Shown one piece after another: positions 49,418 through 61,062 of a stretch of 64,000 nucleotides of DNA. This DNA is from Renibacterium sp043789415 (GTDB lineage: Bacteria > Actinomycetota > Actinomycetes > Actinomycetales > Micrococcaceae). Numbering within the stretch: the first letter of the stretch is position 1; each line of letters begins with the position of its first letter. Both the position numbers and the translations under genes were made by a program. The DNA lies in the NCBI RefSeq assembly GCF_043789415.1, contig NZ_JBDLLW010000001.1, forward strand, positions 62,001-126,000, written 5' to 3'. Below the pieces are notes generated by a model that saw only the letters and a program-made list of their open reading frames with translations, was not told where the DNA came from and searched no databases.

Positions 49418-50691
49418 ATGACACAGTTCTCATCGAGCACACAGGCCACGCAGTCGGTCAACAGAGCGCTGTTGATACTCGAAGACGGCCGGAGCTTTCC
49501 CGGCATCGGTTATGGCGCCGTGGGCAAAGCCCTGGGGGAGGCGGTCTTCGCCACCGGGATGACCGGTTATCAGGAGACCATTACTGACCCTTCGTACGCC
49601 CGGCAATTGGTGGTGCAGACCGCACCGCATATCGGGAATACCGGGGTGAATGACGAGGACGCCGAATCACGCAAGATCTGGGTCGCTGGCTATATTGTGC
49701 GAGACGCCGCCCGGCGTCCCTCCAACTGGCGCTCTCAGGGCGGCCTCGACGAAGAACTGGTCAAACAGGGAATCGTCGGCATCCAGGGAGTCGACACCCG
49801 AGCCATCACCAGGCACTTACGCGAGCGTGGCAGCATGAAGGCCGGGATCTTCAGCGGTCAGGACGCTCTGCGGCCCGAAGCTGAACTAGTAGCCGAGGTC
49901 AAGGCGCAGGCAGCCATGGAAGGCCTGCAGCTCGCTGAAGAGGTCAGCGTCAGTGAGGCCTATATCGTAGAACCTCGGGAGCACGGCTGGTCGGGGAGCC
50001 AGGATGGCTCAGCCGAGCCGTTGTTCAGCATCGCCGCTCTCGACCTGGGCATCAAGTCGATGACGCCGCAGCGCTTTGCGGAACGTGGCGTGCGAGTCCA
50101 TGTGCTTCCGGCCACGAGTACTTTCGAGGATATTGCGGCGCTCAATCCCGATGGTGTCTTCATGTCCAATGGACCGGGCGACCCGGCCACTGCGGATCGC
50201 CAAGTCGCTCTGTTGCGCGAGGTGCTGGATCGCAAGATCCCGTTCTTCGGTATCTGCTTCGGCAATCAGATTCTGGGCCGGGCGCTCGGCTTCGGCACCT
50301 ATAAACTGCGCTACGGCCACCGAGGGATCAACCAACCGGTGATGGACCGGGCCACTGGCAAGGTGGAGATCACCTCGCAGAACCACGGTTTCGCGGTGGA
50401 CGCCCCCAAGGATCGGGTGAGTGAAGCCCCGGAATCACGGTTCGGCCGGGTGGAAGTCAGCCATGTCAGCCTCAATGACGACGTCGTAGAAGGCCTCAAC
50501 TGCCTGGACCTGCCAGCTTTCTCTGTGCAGTACCACCCGGAGGCTGCGGCCGGGCCGCACGACTCCGCTTATCTCTTCGATCGCTTCATCGATTTGATGG
50601 CCAGCACTGCCGACTCCGAATCAACCGACTCAACAGCTCGGACCACGACAGCCCAGACCACGGACGACCAGACCACGGAGGTCAGCGAATA

Positions 50692-50692
<1 letters not shown>
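49418..50692 (+). CDS. carA: Carbamoyl phosphate synthase small (glutaminase) subunit
   Basis: CarA supplies ammonia from glutamine to CarB. The protein has the CPS N-domain (LLILEDGRSFPGIGYGAVGK, FATGMTGYQE) and a class I amidotransferase domain with the nucleophile in FFGICFGNQILGRA and the His/Glu pair in SVQYHPEAAAGPHDS. I start it at ATG 49418 (424 residues), because AAAAGGA (49403-49409) is a ribosome-binding site eight bases away. An ATG at 49409 in the same frame would overlap that site. The C-terminal 25 residues are Thr-rich low complexity. Confidence 0.95.
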
Positions 50693-53996
<3,304 letters not shown>

Positions 53997-54000
<4 letters not shown>

Positions 54001-54842
54001 GCGAATCGTTCGGGCAACGGCTGAGGGCCAAAATGGCTGAGCGGGGTCAGCTCTGCGTCGGCATCGACCCGCACCCCGCGCTGCTCCGCGAGTGGGGGCT
54101 GGACCAGGACGTCGTCTCGCTCAAGCGGTTCTCACACACCCTGCTCGATGCGGTGGCCGATTTGGTGCCCGCGATCAAGCCGCAAGTGGCGCTCTTCGAG
54201 CGCTTCGGATCCGCCGGTATCGCGGTGCTCGAAGAACTCCTGGCGGCCGCGAAGGACGCCGGAGTGCTCAGCATCGCCGACGCCAAACGCGGCGATATCG
54301 GCTCCACGATGGCCGCTTACGCCGAGGCCTGGTTGCAGGACGGTTCACCCTTAGCCGCCGACGCCGTGACGCTCAGCCCATACCTCGGCTTTGGCTCCTT
54401 GCGTCCAGCACTGGATTTGGCGGAGAGCACCGGGCGCGGTGTCTTCGTGCTCGCCCTGACGTCGAATCCTGAGGGTCCCAGTGTGCAGCACATCGGGGCC
54501 GGGCAGATGACCGGCTCGGTAGCGGCGGGCATCGTCCAGGAGGCGGCAGCGGAGAACGCCAGGGCGCTGCAGGGCGCCGAGGGCTGGGGGAGCACCGGGC
54601 TGGTGATCGGGGCTACCGTCGACGATGCCTTGGAGCAACTGGGCATTGATCTCGGCGCCCTGCGCGGCCCGATCCTGGCTCCCGGGCTCGGCGCCCAGGG
54701 CGCCACCGGAGCGGATCTCCGTCGGGTTTTCGGCGAGGCCTATCCGCAAGTTCTGGCCACCTCGAGCCGCGGGATCGCAGCTGCTGGCCCGGATCGGCAG
54801 GCCCTGCGCGAAGCCACCCAAACGACTCTGGCCGAACTCTAA
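53997..54842 (+). CDS. pyrF: Orotidine 5'-phosphate decarboxylase
   Basis: PyrF decarboxylates OMP to UMP. The 281-residue protein is of the longer actinobacterial subtype (type 2), with CVGIDPHPALL, the catalytic DAKRGDIGSTM motif (Lys and Asp residues), and the phosphate-binding GLGAQGA / ATSSRGIAAAG loops. Last gene of the pyr operon. pyrD and pyrE are not in this window, so dihydroorotate oxidation and orotate phosphoribosylation are encoded elsewhere. A hairpin follows. Confidence 0.95.
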
Positions 54843-54862
54843 ACCCGCATTAAAATCCTGAC

Positions 54863-54917
54863 GCTGTGACAGCTAGAGTCGTTCTGGGCTGCCTCTTCCG
54901 ACTCTGGCTGTCACAGC
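54863..54917. terminator. Long hairpin between convergent pyrF and the exporter gene
   Basis: Inverted repeat with 19-base arms (54863-54881 and 54899-54917, one T/G pair) and a 17-base loop, 20 bp after pyrF. Located between convergent genes like the nusB hairpin; probably a two-way terminator. Confidence 0.7.
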
Positions 54918-54945
54918 GCTGCTTGGTTGATTCTGCTCAGTTGGT

Positions 54946-56424
54946 TCAGTGAATCGGGGCGGCGACGCCTTCCTCAGCCTCCGACGTCGCAGCATCCTCC
55001 GCCGGTTTCTTAATGAAGAAGCCGATCACGATATTCGCGGTGAAGAGAATCGCTCCCAGCATGAAGGCCAAGCGGATTCCAGCGGCGGTGGCTACTTCCT
55101 CGGTGGACCCGGACGCCACCAGCACCGAAGCCTGCGAACTCATCACCGCGATGAACAGTGCCGTCCCGGCCGCACCGGCCACTTGCTGAACCGTGCCAAC
55201 GATGGCCGAGCCATGTGAATAGAGCTTGGGTTCCAGGGCCGCGAGCCCCGCGGTGAAGAGCGGGGTGAAAGTGAGCCCGAGACCCAGGCTGAGCAGCATG
55301 TGCATCACCAGCACGTAGTACGGCGAGGTATTCGCATCCACCAGGGAGAGCATCCAGAGCACCGCGGTGACCAGAATGGTGCCCGGCACGATGAGCGGTC
55401 GAGGACCGTATTTATCGAAAAGCCGTCCCACAATGGGCGCGGAAAGCCCCATGATCAATCCACCGGGCAGCAGCATCAGGCCGACCCAGAGATTCTCAAC
55501 ATGCAGCACCTTCTGCAGATAGATGGGCAGCAGGATGATGGTGCCGAACAGGGCCATCATGGCGACCAGCATCATGATCACCGTGGCGGTGAAGGACGAG
55601 TTGCGGAAGGTCCGCAGATCGAGCAGCGCGTCATCGCGGCGCTGCAATACGAGTTGACGGAACACGAACCCGGTCAGCGCCAGTGCACCGACGCTGAGTG
55701 AGATCACCAGGGCGCCGGTCGAATTCTGGGCCCCGCTGTGCCCCAGCTGACTCAGTCCGTAGACCAATCCGCTGAAGCCGAGGGCCGAGAGGATCACCGA
55801 GACGACGTCCAGCGGAGCCTTAGTCGGCTCGTTGACATTGCGCACCCAGCGATAACCGATGGCCAGCATGGCCAGGGCGATCGGCAACACGACGCCGAAC
55901 ATCCAGCGCCAGGAGCCAAGGCTCAGGATGACACCGGCAATGGTCGGGCCGATCGCCGGAGCCACCGAGATCACAATGCTGATATTGCCCATCGTTCTGC
56001 CCCGCGAAGAGGCCGGCACCAGCTGGAGGATAGTGGTCATCAACAGAGGCATCATCATCGCAGTGCCGCAGGCCTGAACGATCCGGGCGATCAGCAGAAG
56101 CTCAAAGCCCGGTGAGACGATGGCGAGCAGAGTCCCGAGGCTGAACAGGATCATCGCCGTCATGAAGACCTGACGGGTGCTCAATCTTTGCAAGAGGAAA
56201 CCGGTGATCGGAATCACCACGGCCATGGTGAGCATGAAAGCAGTGGAGAGCCACTGCACGGTATTCGAGTCGACGCGCAGATCGTTCATCAGCGGGGTGA
56301 GCGCCACACTCATAATGGTTTCATTCAGGAAGACGACGAAAGTGGCGGCCAACAACAGATAGATGACCTGCATGTTTCTGCGCTGGAGTTCGGTATTGGG
56401 CGAGTGGTTCTGGGTTTCAGGCAT
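54946..56424 (-). CDS. DHA2-family MFS multidrug efflux transporter
   Basis: This is a proton-driven drug exporter of the 14-helix EmrB/QacA/LmrB class. The 492-residue protein starts MPETQNHSPNTELQRRNMQV and has helix 1 with LAATFVVFLNETIMSVAL, motif A-like LQRLSTRQVFMTAMILFSLG, the antiporter motif C (ISVAPAIGPTIAGVIL) and a C-terminal acidic tail. I chose ATG 56424 because GAGGAG lies five bases before it; a longer frame to 56547 adds a basic, non-conserved stretch. Substrate is unknown. The leader contains a stem-loop, which may matter for drug-responsive control. Confidence 0.9.
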   Translation of the reverse strand: MPETQNHSPNTELQRRNMQVIYLLLAATFVVFLNETIMSVALTPLMNDLRVDSNTVQWLSTAFMLTMAVVIPITGFLLQRLSTRQVFMTAMILFSLGTLLAIVSPGFELLLIARIVQACGTAMMMPLLMTTILQLVPASSRGRTMGNISIVISVAPAIGPTIAGVILSLGSWRWMFGVVLPIALAMLAIGYRWVRNVNEPTKAPLDVVSVILSALGFSGLVYGLSQLGHSGAQNSTGALVISLSVGALALTGFVFRQLVLQRRDDALLDLRTFRNSSFTATVIMMLVAMMALFGTIILLPIYLQKVLHVENLWVGLMLLPGGLIMGLSAPIVGRLFDKYGPRPLIVPGTILVTAVLWMLSLVDANTSPYYVLVMHMLLSLGLGLTFTPLFTAGLAALEPKLYSHGSAIVGTVQQVAGAAGTALFIAVMSSQASVLVASGSTEEVATAAGIRLAFMLGAILFTANIVIGFFIKKPAEDAATSEAEEGVAAPIH

Positions 56425-56670
56425 ATTTCTCCTCACGAGGCGTCTTCGGACTGAGGCCCCCATGACCAAACGGCCTTGTTGGGGGAGGGTATTCCCCTCG
56501 AAGTGATTTTCGAGGGAGGTTCGGCGGACGGGCGGCACATCGCGCAAGCGGAAGCCGCATTGAGAAAGCTGCTGGGTCAGCAGATCAGATGTTCACCATT
56601 CAACCCTAGGGGCAAGAAGCCCGAAATGTCGATAGTTGTGTGTGCTTTGTCACCCGGTAAACGACGAAAA

Positions 56671-56695
56671 GCGCCTCCGAGTTGCTCAGAAGCGC
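56671..56695 (-). terminator. Second terminator after the VOC gene
   Basis: On the minus strand, 11-base arms (56695-56685 and 56681-56671, some G/T pairs) with a 3-base loop, followed by TTTT (56670-56667): a classic intrinsic terminator about 60 bp beyond the VOC stop. Confidence 0.65.
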
Positions 56696-56709
56696 CGATC
56701 ACGACGTCG

Positions 56710-56746
56710 TTCGGCTGGGTTGCCGAAACCGGGGAACCCAGCCGAA
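56710..56746 (-). terminator. First hairpin after the VOC gene
   Basis: Perfect 12-bp arms TTCGGCTGGGTT (56710-56721) and AACCCAGCCGAA (56735-56746) with a 13-base loop, 9 bp after the VOC stop. No T run. Confidence 0.6.
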
Positions 56747-56754
56747 GCGTTGTT

Positions 56755-57213
56755 TCAGGAGGACTGCACGTCGAGGATCCAGGTGACGCCGAACTGATCG
56801 GTGAGCATCCCGAAACCAGCTGACCAAGCCGAGGCCGCTAGAGGCTCCAGAACCGTTGCACCTTGGCTGAGCCTGGCCCAGTAGTGGGTCACTTCCTCGA
56901 GAGTCTCAGCCCGGACTGACTGAAAGAAGGTCCGATCCGTCAATGTCATGCCGTTCTGCCGCTGCGTCGAACCGGCGATGAGCTGAGGATCGCCGCCCTG
57001 GGAGCCCGGAATGTCGTAGGCCATCACTCGGAAACCGTCCTCGCTTTCCAGCTGGCCGAAGACCACCTGCTCAGCGTCGGGAAGCTCCTTCGGCATGCCG
57101 AAGTCGCGGTATCTCGCGATCTCCAGCTGGCCGCCGAACACGCTCTGATAGAACTTCAGCGCCTCTTCCGCGGTGCCCCGGAAGTTCAGGTGGGTAGTGG
57201 TTTTGATGCTCAT
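56755..57213 (-). CDS. PhnB-like VOC (glyoxalase/bleomycin resistance-fold) protein
   Basis: The 152-residue VOC-superfamily protein has THLNFRGTAEEALKFYQSVFGG at the start, characteristic of the PhnB/3-demethylubiquinone-methyltransferase-like group. The second beta-alpha-beta-beta-beta half (FFQSVRAETLEEVTHYWARLSQ, then FGMLTDQFGVTWILDV) completes one barrel. Function of such stand-alone proteins is unknown; they are often binding proteins for small molecules. It is divergent from the WYL regulator with a shared 106-bp region containing a palindrome, so likely its target. Confidence 0.85.
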   Translation of the reverse strand: MSIKTTTHLNFRGTAEEALKFYQSVFGGQLEIARYRDFGMPKELPDAEQVVFGQLESEDGFRVMAYDIPGSQGGDPQLIAGSTQRQNGMTLTDRTFFQSVRAETLEEVTHYWARLSQGATVLEPLAASAWSAGFGMLTDQFGVTWILDVQSS

Positions 57214-57279
57214 GGAAGGTCCTTCTTCTCGGATTGATGATCGGTTGAAGTGCCGATGTGCTTAAATTCAAACAATGGA

Positions 57280-57304
57280 AGAGGACATATAGTGTCCTCT
57301 TCTG
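57280..57304 (+). promoter_or_regulatory. Perfect palindromic operator between VOC and WYL genes
   Basis: Two perfect 10-bp arms GAAGAGGACA (57280-57289) and TGTCCTCTTC (57295-57304) around a 5-base centre. The centre and right arm contain TATAGT (57290-57295), which could be the -10 of the WYL gene, so binding would block transcription. The WYL regulator encoded 16 bp downstream is the obvious ligand. Confidence 0.7.
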
Positions 57305-57319
57305 ACGCATACTGGAAAG

Positions 57320-58312
57320 ATGATCGAAAGTTCTTCGCGGATGCTGACGCTGCTATCCCTGCTCCAGGGGCAGCGCGACTGGCCGGGACAGGTATTGGCT
57401 GAGCGCCTCGAGGTCACGGTCAGAACGGTGCGCCGGGATATCGACCGGCTGCGGGAACTCGGTTATCGAATCCACACGGTTAAAGGACCTCACGGAGGTT
57501 ACCGGCTGGCAGCGGGGTCGGAGCTGCCACCGCTGCTCTTCGACAACGAACAAGCGGTTGCCATCGCGGTCGCCCTGCAGGGCGTATCCTCCTCCGGAAT
57601 GGAGATCCAGGAGGCGGCGGAACGCGCCTTAGTGACGATCCGTCAAGTGATGCCCTCAGCATTGCGGCATCGTCTTGACGGCATCCGATTCATCAGCAGC
57701 GATTCCGCAGAACGGGTTGATCCAGCGGTGCTTGAGGCGGTCAGCACCGCCGTCAGAGATCGTAAAATCCTGCGTTTCGACTATGGCGAGGGAGATGTTC
57801 CACCTCGCCGCACCGAGCCTCATACGGTTCTCGCGCGAGGCGGCCGCTGGTACCTGATCGGTTGGGACCTGGCTCGGGAGGACTGGCGGCTTTATCGGCT
57901 CGATCGGATGACCCCGCGCATTCCCGCCGGGCCGCTGTTCCAGCGTCGGCAGTTGCCGACCCCCGACGCCGGCACTTTTCTCTCGGCTCGGTTCAAAGGC
58001 TCAGCGGGTGCTGACCAGTGGCCATGTGTCGGTGAGTTCATCGTGGAGCTATCGGCGCGGGAGATCGTCCCGTGGATCGGCGATGGTCAGATCGAGGAAC
58101 TGACCCCGCACTCTTGCCGGGTCGTTCTCGGTTCTTGGTCATGGCCAGGGCTGGCCGCTTTCATCGCCCGGCTCGATGCACCTTTCAGCGTTGTCGGTCC
58201 GGAGCCGTTGCGCGCTGCCATCGCGGTACTCGCCGATCGTTTTGCCGTCGCTGGCTCGGCACCAGCTACGGCTGCTGATCGAGCCGGAGCGCAGCCTGCT
58301 TTGCGGGCCTAG
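57320..58312 (+). CDS. WYL-domain transcriptional regulator (YafY type)
   Basis: This 330-residue regulator has an N-terminal HTH_11 winged helix (GQVLAERLEVTVRTVRRDID, residues 23-42, then a beta wing GPHGGYRLAAG). A central WYL domain has W177-Y178-L179 in RGGRWYLIGWDLAREDWRLY, and a C-terminal WCX-like extension follows. Family members sense ligands or nucleic acid through the WYL pocket. It is read away from the VOC gene and has a perfect palindrome in its promoter, suggesting autoregulation and control of the VOC gene. The last 25 residues are Ala-rich. Confidence 0.9.
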   Translation: MIESSSRMLTLLSLLQGQRDWPGQVLAERLEVTVRTVRRDIDRLRELGYRIHTVKGPHGGYRLAAGSELPPLLFDNEQAVAIAVALQGVSSSGMEIQEAAERALVTIRQVMPSALRHRLDGIRFISSDSAERVDPAVLEAVSTAVRDRKILRFDYGEGDVPPRRTEPHTVLARGGRWYLIGWDLAREDWRLYRLDRMTPRIPAGPLFQRRQLPTPDAGTFLSARFKGSAGADQWPCVGEFIVELSAREIVPWIGDGQIEELTPHSCRVVLGSWSWPGLAAFIARLDAPFSVVGPEPLRAAIAVLADRFAVAGSAPATAADRAGAQPALRA

Positions 58313-58446
58313 CGCGACTCGCCTTGGCAGATCCGCTTTTCACCCCGGGGATGGCCACCGGGTCCTTGCGCTCAGCGAATTGCTCGGAAAGCCGAGCGAA
58401 AAGCAATCACTTCGCTGTTCTGGAGCAAAGAAACCTTGATCCGGGA

Positions 58447-58476
58447 TTGATTTTGCAGGCCCGGAACGGATAAGTT
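58447..58476 (+). promoter_or_regulatory. Candidate mihF-gmk promoter
   Basis: TTGATT (58447-58452) and TAAGTT (58471-58476) are 18 bp apart and 67 bp before the mihF start, in an otherwise empty 230-bp spacer after the WYL gene. Confidence 0.4.
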
Positions 58477-58542
58477 TCAAGGAAAGTTATTAGTCGTCGC
58501 CGACGCTCCAGCGAGCTTAAGCGAGGTTAGACGAGGTTCGCA

Positions 58543-58878
58543 GTGAGTTTAAGACCTTTGACCGTGGAAGAACGTGCTGCGGCTTTGCAAAAAGCAGCGC
58601 AGGCACGTACTGTCCGTGCAGAGGCAAAGAATAAACTCAAAGCGGGTAAGACCACCGTTGCCCAACTCATTGCCGCCGCCTCGCAAGACGAAGCCCTAGG
58701 ACGTTTGAAGGTCACTGAATTGTTAGAGTCTTTGCCCGGCATCGGGCAAGTGCGCGCTGCCGCCATCATGCAGCAAGTGGGAATAGCGAGCACTCGGCGA
58801 CTGCGTGGTCTGGGTGTGCACCAGCGCAAAGCTTTGATCGAACTCATTGATGCCAGCCCACGTCAGGCTGGCTCCTAG
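58543..58878 (+). CDS. mihF: Actinobacterial integration host factor mIHF
   Basis: This nucleoid-associated DNA-binding protein is specific to actinobacteria, essential in mycobacteria and a partner of phage L5 integrase there. The 111-residue protein has the mIHF/S13-H2TH-like core KVTELLESLPGIGQVRAAAI with the PGIG(Q)VRA DNA-binding turn, and an N-terminal helix rich in Ala/Lys. GTG start. The stop and the gmk GTG overlap by one base, the conserved actinobacterial arrangement. Confidence 0.93.
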   Translation: MSLRPLTVEERAAALQKAAQARTVRAEAKNKLKAGKTTVAQLIAAASQDEALGRLKVTELLESLPGIGQVRAAAIMQQVGIASTRRLRGLGVHQRKALIELIDASPRQAGS

Positions 58879-59456
58879 TGTCACAGCCCCACCATCGTGG
58901 CCTGACTGTTTTGGCCGGACCGACCGCCGTCGGTAAAGGGACCGTTTCCACTTTTATCAGAGATCACCACCCCGAAGTGTGGTTATCTGTTTCGGCGACC
59001 ACTCGGCCTCCACGGCCAGGGGAAGTCGAGGGGGTCCACTATTTCTTCAAGAGCGCCGAGGAGTTCGATCGGCTGGTCGCGGAAGGGGCTTTTCTCGAGT
59101 GGGCGGTAGTGCACGGGCAGAATCGGTACGGCACCTTGCGTTCCACGGTCGACGCGGCTGTCGAAGAGGGAAAAGCCGTGCTATTGGAGATCGATCTGCA
59201 GGGTGCTCGGCAAGTCAAAGCTGCACTTCCGGACGCTCGATTCGTCTTCTTGGCGCCGCCGAGTTGGGAAGAATTGGTGCGTCGGCTGATCGGGCGCGGC
59301 ACGGAAAGCGTTGAAGAGCAGCAACGTCGCTTAGAAACCGCTAAAATGGAACTTGCTGCTGAACCCGAGTTTGATTTCACGATTGTCAATGACAGCGTGC
59401 AAAGGGCAGCAGACGAGCTCGTTTCCCTCATGGGACTCAGCGCAACCCCGCGCTGA
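58878..59456 (+). CDS. gmk: Guanylate kinase
   Basis: Gmk phosphorylates GMP to GDP with ATP. The 192-residue protein has the P-loop GPTAVGKGT at residues 14-22 (usual form GPSGVGKGT), the GMP-binding SATTRPPRPGEVEGVHYFF, WAVVHGQNRYGT and the LID RGTESVEEQQRRL. GTG start overlapping mihF by one base. rpoZ follows after 24 bp. Confidence 0.96.
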   Translation: MSQPHHRGLTVLAGPTAVGKGTVSTFIRDHHPEVWLSVSATTRPPRPGEVEGVHYFFKSAEEFDRLVAEGAFLEWAVVHGQNRYGTLRSTVDAAVEEGKAVLLEIDLQGARQVKAALPDARFVFLAPPSWEELVRRLIGRGTESVEEQQRRLETAKMELAAEPEFDFTIVNDSVQRAADELVSLMGLSATPR

Positions 59457-59480
59457 AGCCCAGTAATTTTTGGAGTATTT

Positions 59481-59759
59481 GTGTCTAATCCTGCCGAAGG
59501 CATTATTAACCCGCCGATTGATTCGCTGCTCGAAGCCGCGGATTCCAAGTACGGCCTGGTCATCTTCGGCGCCAAGCGCGCACGCCAGATCAACGCCTAC
59601 TACGCACAGCTGCACGAGGGCCTTTTCGAGCACGTCGGACCTCTGGTCGACACCAAGCTGAATGAGAAGCCGCTCTCCATCGCTTTGCGCGAGGTCAACG
59701 AGGGTCTTCTGGTGGCAAAGCCCATTGAAGCTCCTGAAGCCGTGGAAATCACCGAGTAG
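59481..59759 (+). CDS. rpoZ: RNA polymerase omega subunit
   Basis: The omega chain assists assembly of RNA polymerase. The 92-residue protein has the conserved IINPPIDSLLEAADSKYGLVIF and AKRARQINAYYAQLHEG blocks and the C-terminal KPLSIALREVNEGLL. The extended N- and C-termini are usual in actinobacteria. GTG start with TGGAG; between gmk and coaBC. Confidence 0.95.
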   Translation: MSNPAEGIINPPIDSLLEAADSKYGLVIFGAKRARQINAYYAQLHEGLFEHVGPLVDTKLNEKPLSIALREVNEGLLVAKPIEAPEAVEITE

Positions 59760-59773
59760 CTAGCTCGCAGTCA

Positions 59774-61018
59774 ATGCGCATCATCCTTGGCGTCGGTGGC
59801 GGAATCGCCGCCTATAAGGCGGCTTCGCTGCTCCGGCTTTTTACCGAGGCAGGGCATTCGGTCACGGTGATCCCCACCGAGGCCTCGCTCAAGTTCATCG
59901 GGGCGGCCACCTGGGAGGCACTCTCCGGCCACTCAGTCAGCAATGACGTGTTTGATCAGGTCGAGAAAGTCAACCATGTGAGGCTCGGTCATCAGGCGGA
60001 TCTGATGGTGGTCGCTCCGGCGACGGCGGACCTGCTGGCACGGGCGGCCGGCGGTCACGCTGACGATCTGCTGACGAACACCTTGCTGATGGCCCACGGT
60101 CCGGTGCTGTTCGCTCCCGCGATGCATTCGGAGATGTGGGCCAACCCAGCGACACAGGCGAATGTCGCCACGCTGAGATCTCGTGGCTTGCACGTACTGG
60201 AACCGGCGGTGGGGCGATTGACCGGTGCTGATTCCGGGCCGGGCAGGCTTCCCGAACCCGAAGAGATCTACGCAGCGGCAATGGCTCTGACCGAATCCGC
60301 CGGGCACAGCAGCGTATCGAGCGCTGTTTTGGCGGGCCGACGCGTGGTGATCACCGCTGGTGGCACCCTTGAACCACTCGATCCGGTGCGTTATCTGGGG
60401 AATCGCTCCTCAGGCAAGCAGGGAGTGGCTTTAGCGCGTGCAGCGCAAGAAGCCGGTGCCGAGGTGACGCTGATCGCTGCGCACGTCGAGGTCGAATTAC
60501 CGGACGACGTCGAACTGATCCGGGTAGAGACCGCCCTGCAGCTGCGGGCTGCGGTGCAGCAAGCGGTAGCGGACGCCGATGTGCTCATCATGGCTGCTGC
60601 GGTGGCTGACTTCCGGCCTGACCACACTGAGCAGAGCAAAATCAAGAAGCGTGATGATTCAGCCGATCCGGTGATCACCCTGGTGCGGAATCCTGATATT
60701 CTCGCCGAGGTGGTAGCCCAGAGGAATGCTCAGGGCGGAACTCAGTTCATTGTCGGATTCGCGGCTGAGACCGGCGATGACCGCGGTGATGTGCTGGATT
60801 ACGCTCGGGCGAAACTAGCCCGCAAAGGCTGCGATCTGCTGGTCCTCAATCAGGTGGGGCAAGGGTCCGAGGGTCAGGAGCGCACCTTCGGCCGGGATGC
60901 CAATCAGGTTTTGATCCTCGATCAGGACGGTTCAGAACCGATCAAGGCAGAGGGATCCAAGCAGGCTGTGGCTCGCGCCGTCATCCAACGAATTGTGAAC
61001 AAAATAGTAGCCCTGTAG
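59774..61018 (+). CDS. coaBC: Bifunctional phosphopantothenoylcysteine decarboxylase / phosphopantothenate-cysteine ligase CoaBC (Dfp)
   Basis: CoaBC carries out steps 2 and 3 of coenzyme A synthesis. The 414-residue protein has the FMN-binding decarboxylase half (ILGVGGGIAAYKAASLLRLF, catalytic His in VRLGHQADLMVVAPATA, PAMHSEMW). The ligase half follows (RRVVITAGGTLEPLDPVRYL, NRSSGKQG, MAAAVADFRP, and KIKKRD). Both halves look intact. Start at ATG 59774, 14 bp after rpoZ. Confidence 0.96.
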   Translation: MRIILGVGGGIAAYKAASLLRLFTEAGHSVTVIPTEASLKFIGAATWEALSGHSVSNDVFDQVEKVNHVRLGHQADLMVVAPATADLLARAAGGHADDLLTNTLLMAHGPVLFAPAMHSEMWANPATQANVATLRSRGLHVLEPAVGRLTGADSGPGRLPEPEEIYAAAMALTESAGHSSVSSAVLAGRRVVITAGGTLEPLDPVRYLGNRSSGKQGVALARAAQEAGAEVTLIAAHVEVELPDDVELIRVETALQLRAAVQQAVADADVLIMAAAVADFRPDHTEQSKIKKRDDSADPVITLVRNPDILAEVVAQRNAQGGTQFIVGFAAETGDDRGDVLDYARAKLARKGCDLLVLNQVGQGSEGQERTFGRDANQVLILDQDGSEPIKAEGSKQAVARAVIQRIVNKIVAL

Positions 61019-61050
61019 TGGCCGGTGTCATCATCTGCGGCCGCGGAAGT

Positions 61051-61056
61051 TAGAGT
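61051..61056 (+). promoter_or_regulatory. Putative -10 of a leaderless metK promoter
   Basis: TAGAGT six bases before the metK GTG, with no ribosome-binding site in the 44-bp spacer after coaBC. Same geometry as upstream of pdxT and rarA. No room for a SAM riboswitch. Confidence 0.5.
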
Positions 61057-61062
61057 GAACAC

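Larger units (their letters stand above)
56425..56754. other. Intergenic region between the exporter gene and the VOC gene
   Basis: From right to left it holds two terminator-like hairpins downstream of the VOC gene (56710-56746 and 56671-56695) and then the exporter leader. The leader includes a stem-loop with perfect 8-bp arms CCCTCGAA/TTCGAGGG at 56495-56516, 71 bp before the exporter ATG. A plus-strand open frame (56476-56823) crosses the region but overlaps the VOC gene antisense and resembles nothing. Confidence 0.55.

Noticed and set aside
56476..56823. 115-codon plus-strand frame between exporter and VOC genes
   Set aside because: Overlaps the VOC gene antisense and two terminators; no ribosome-binding site.
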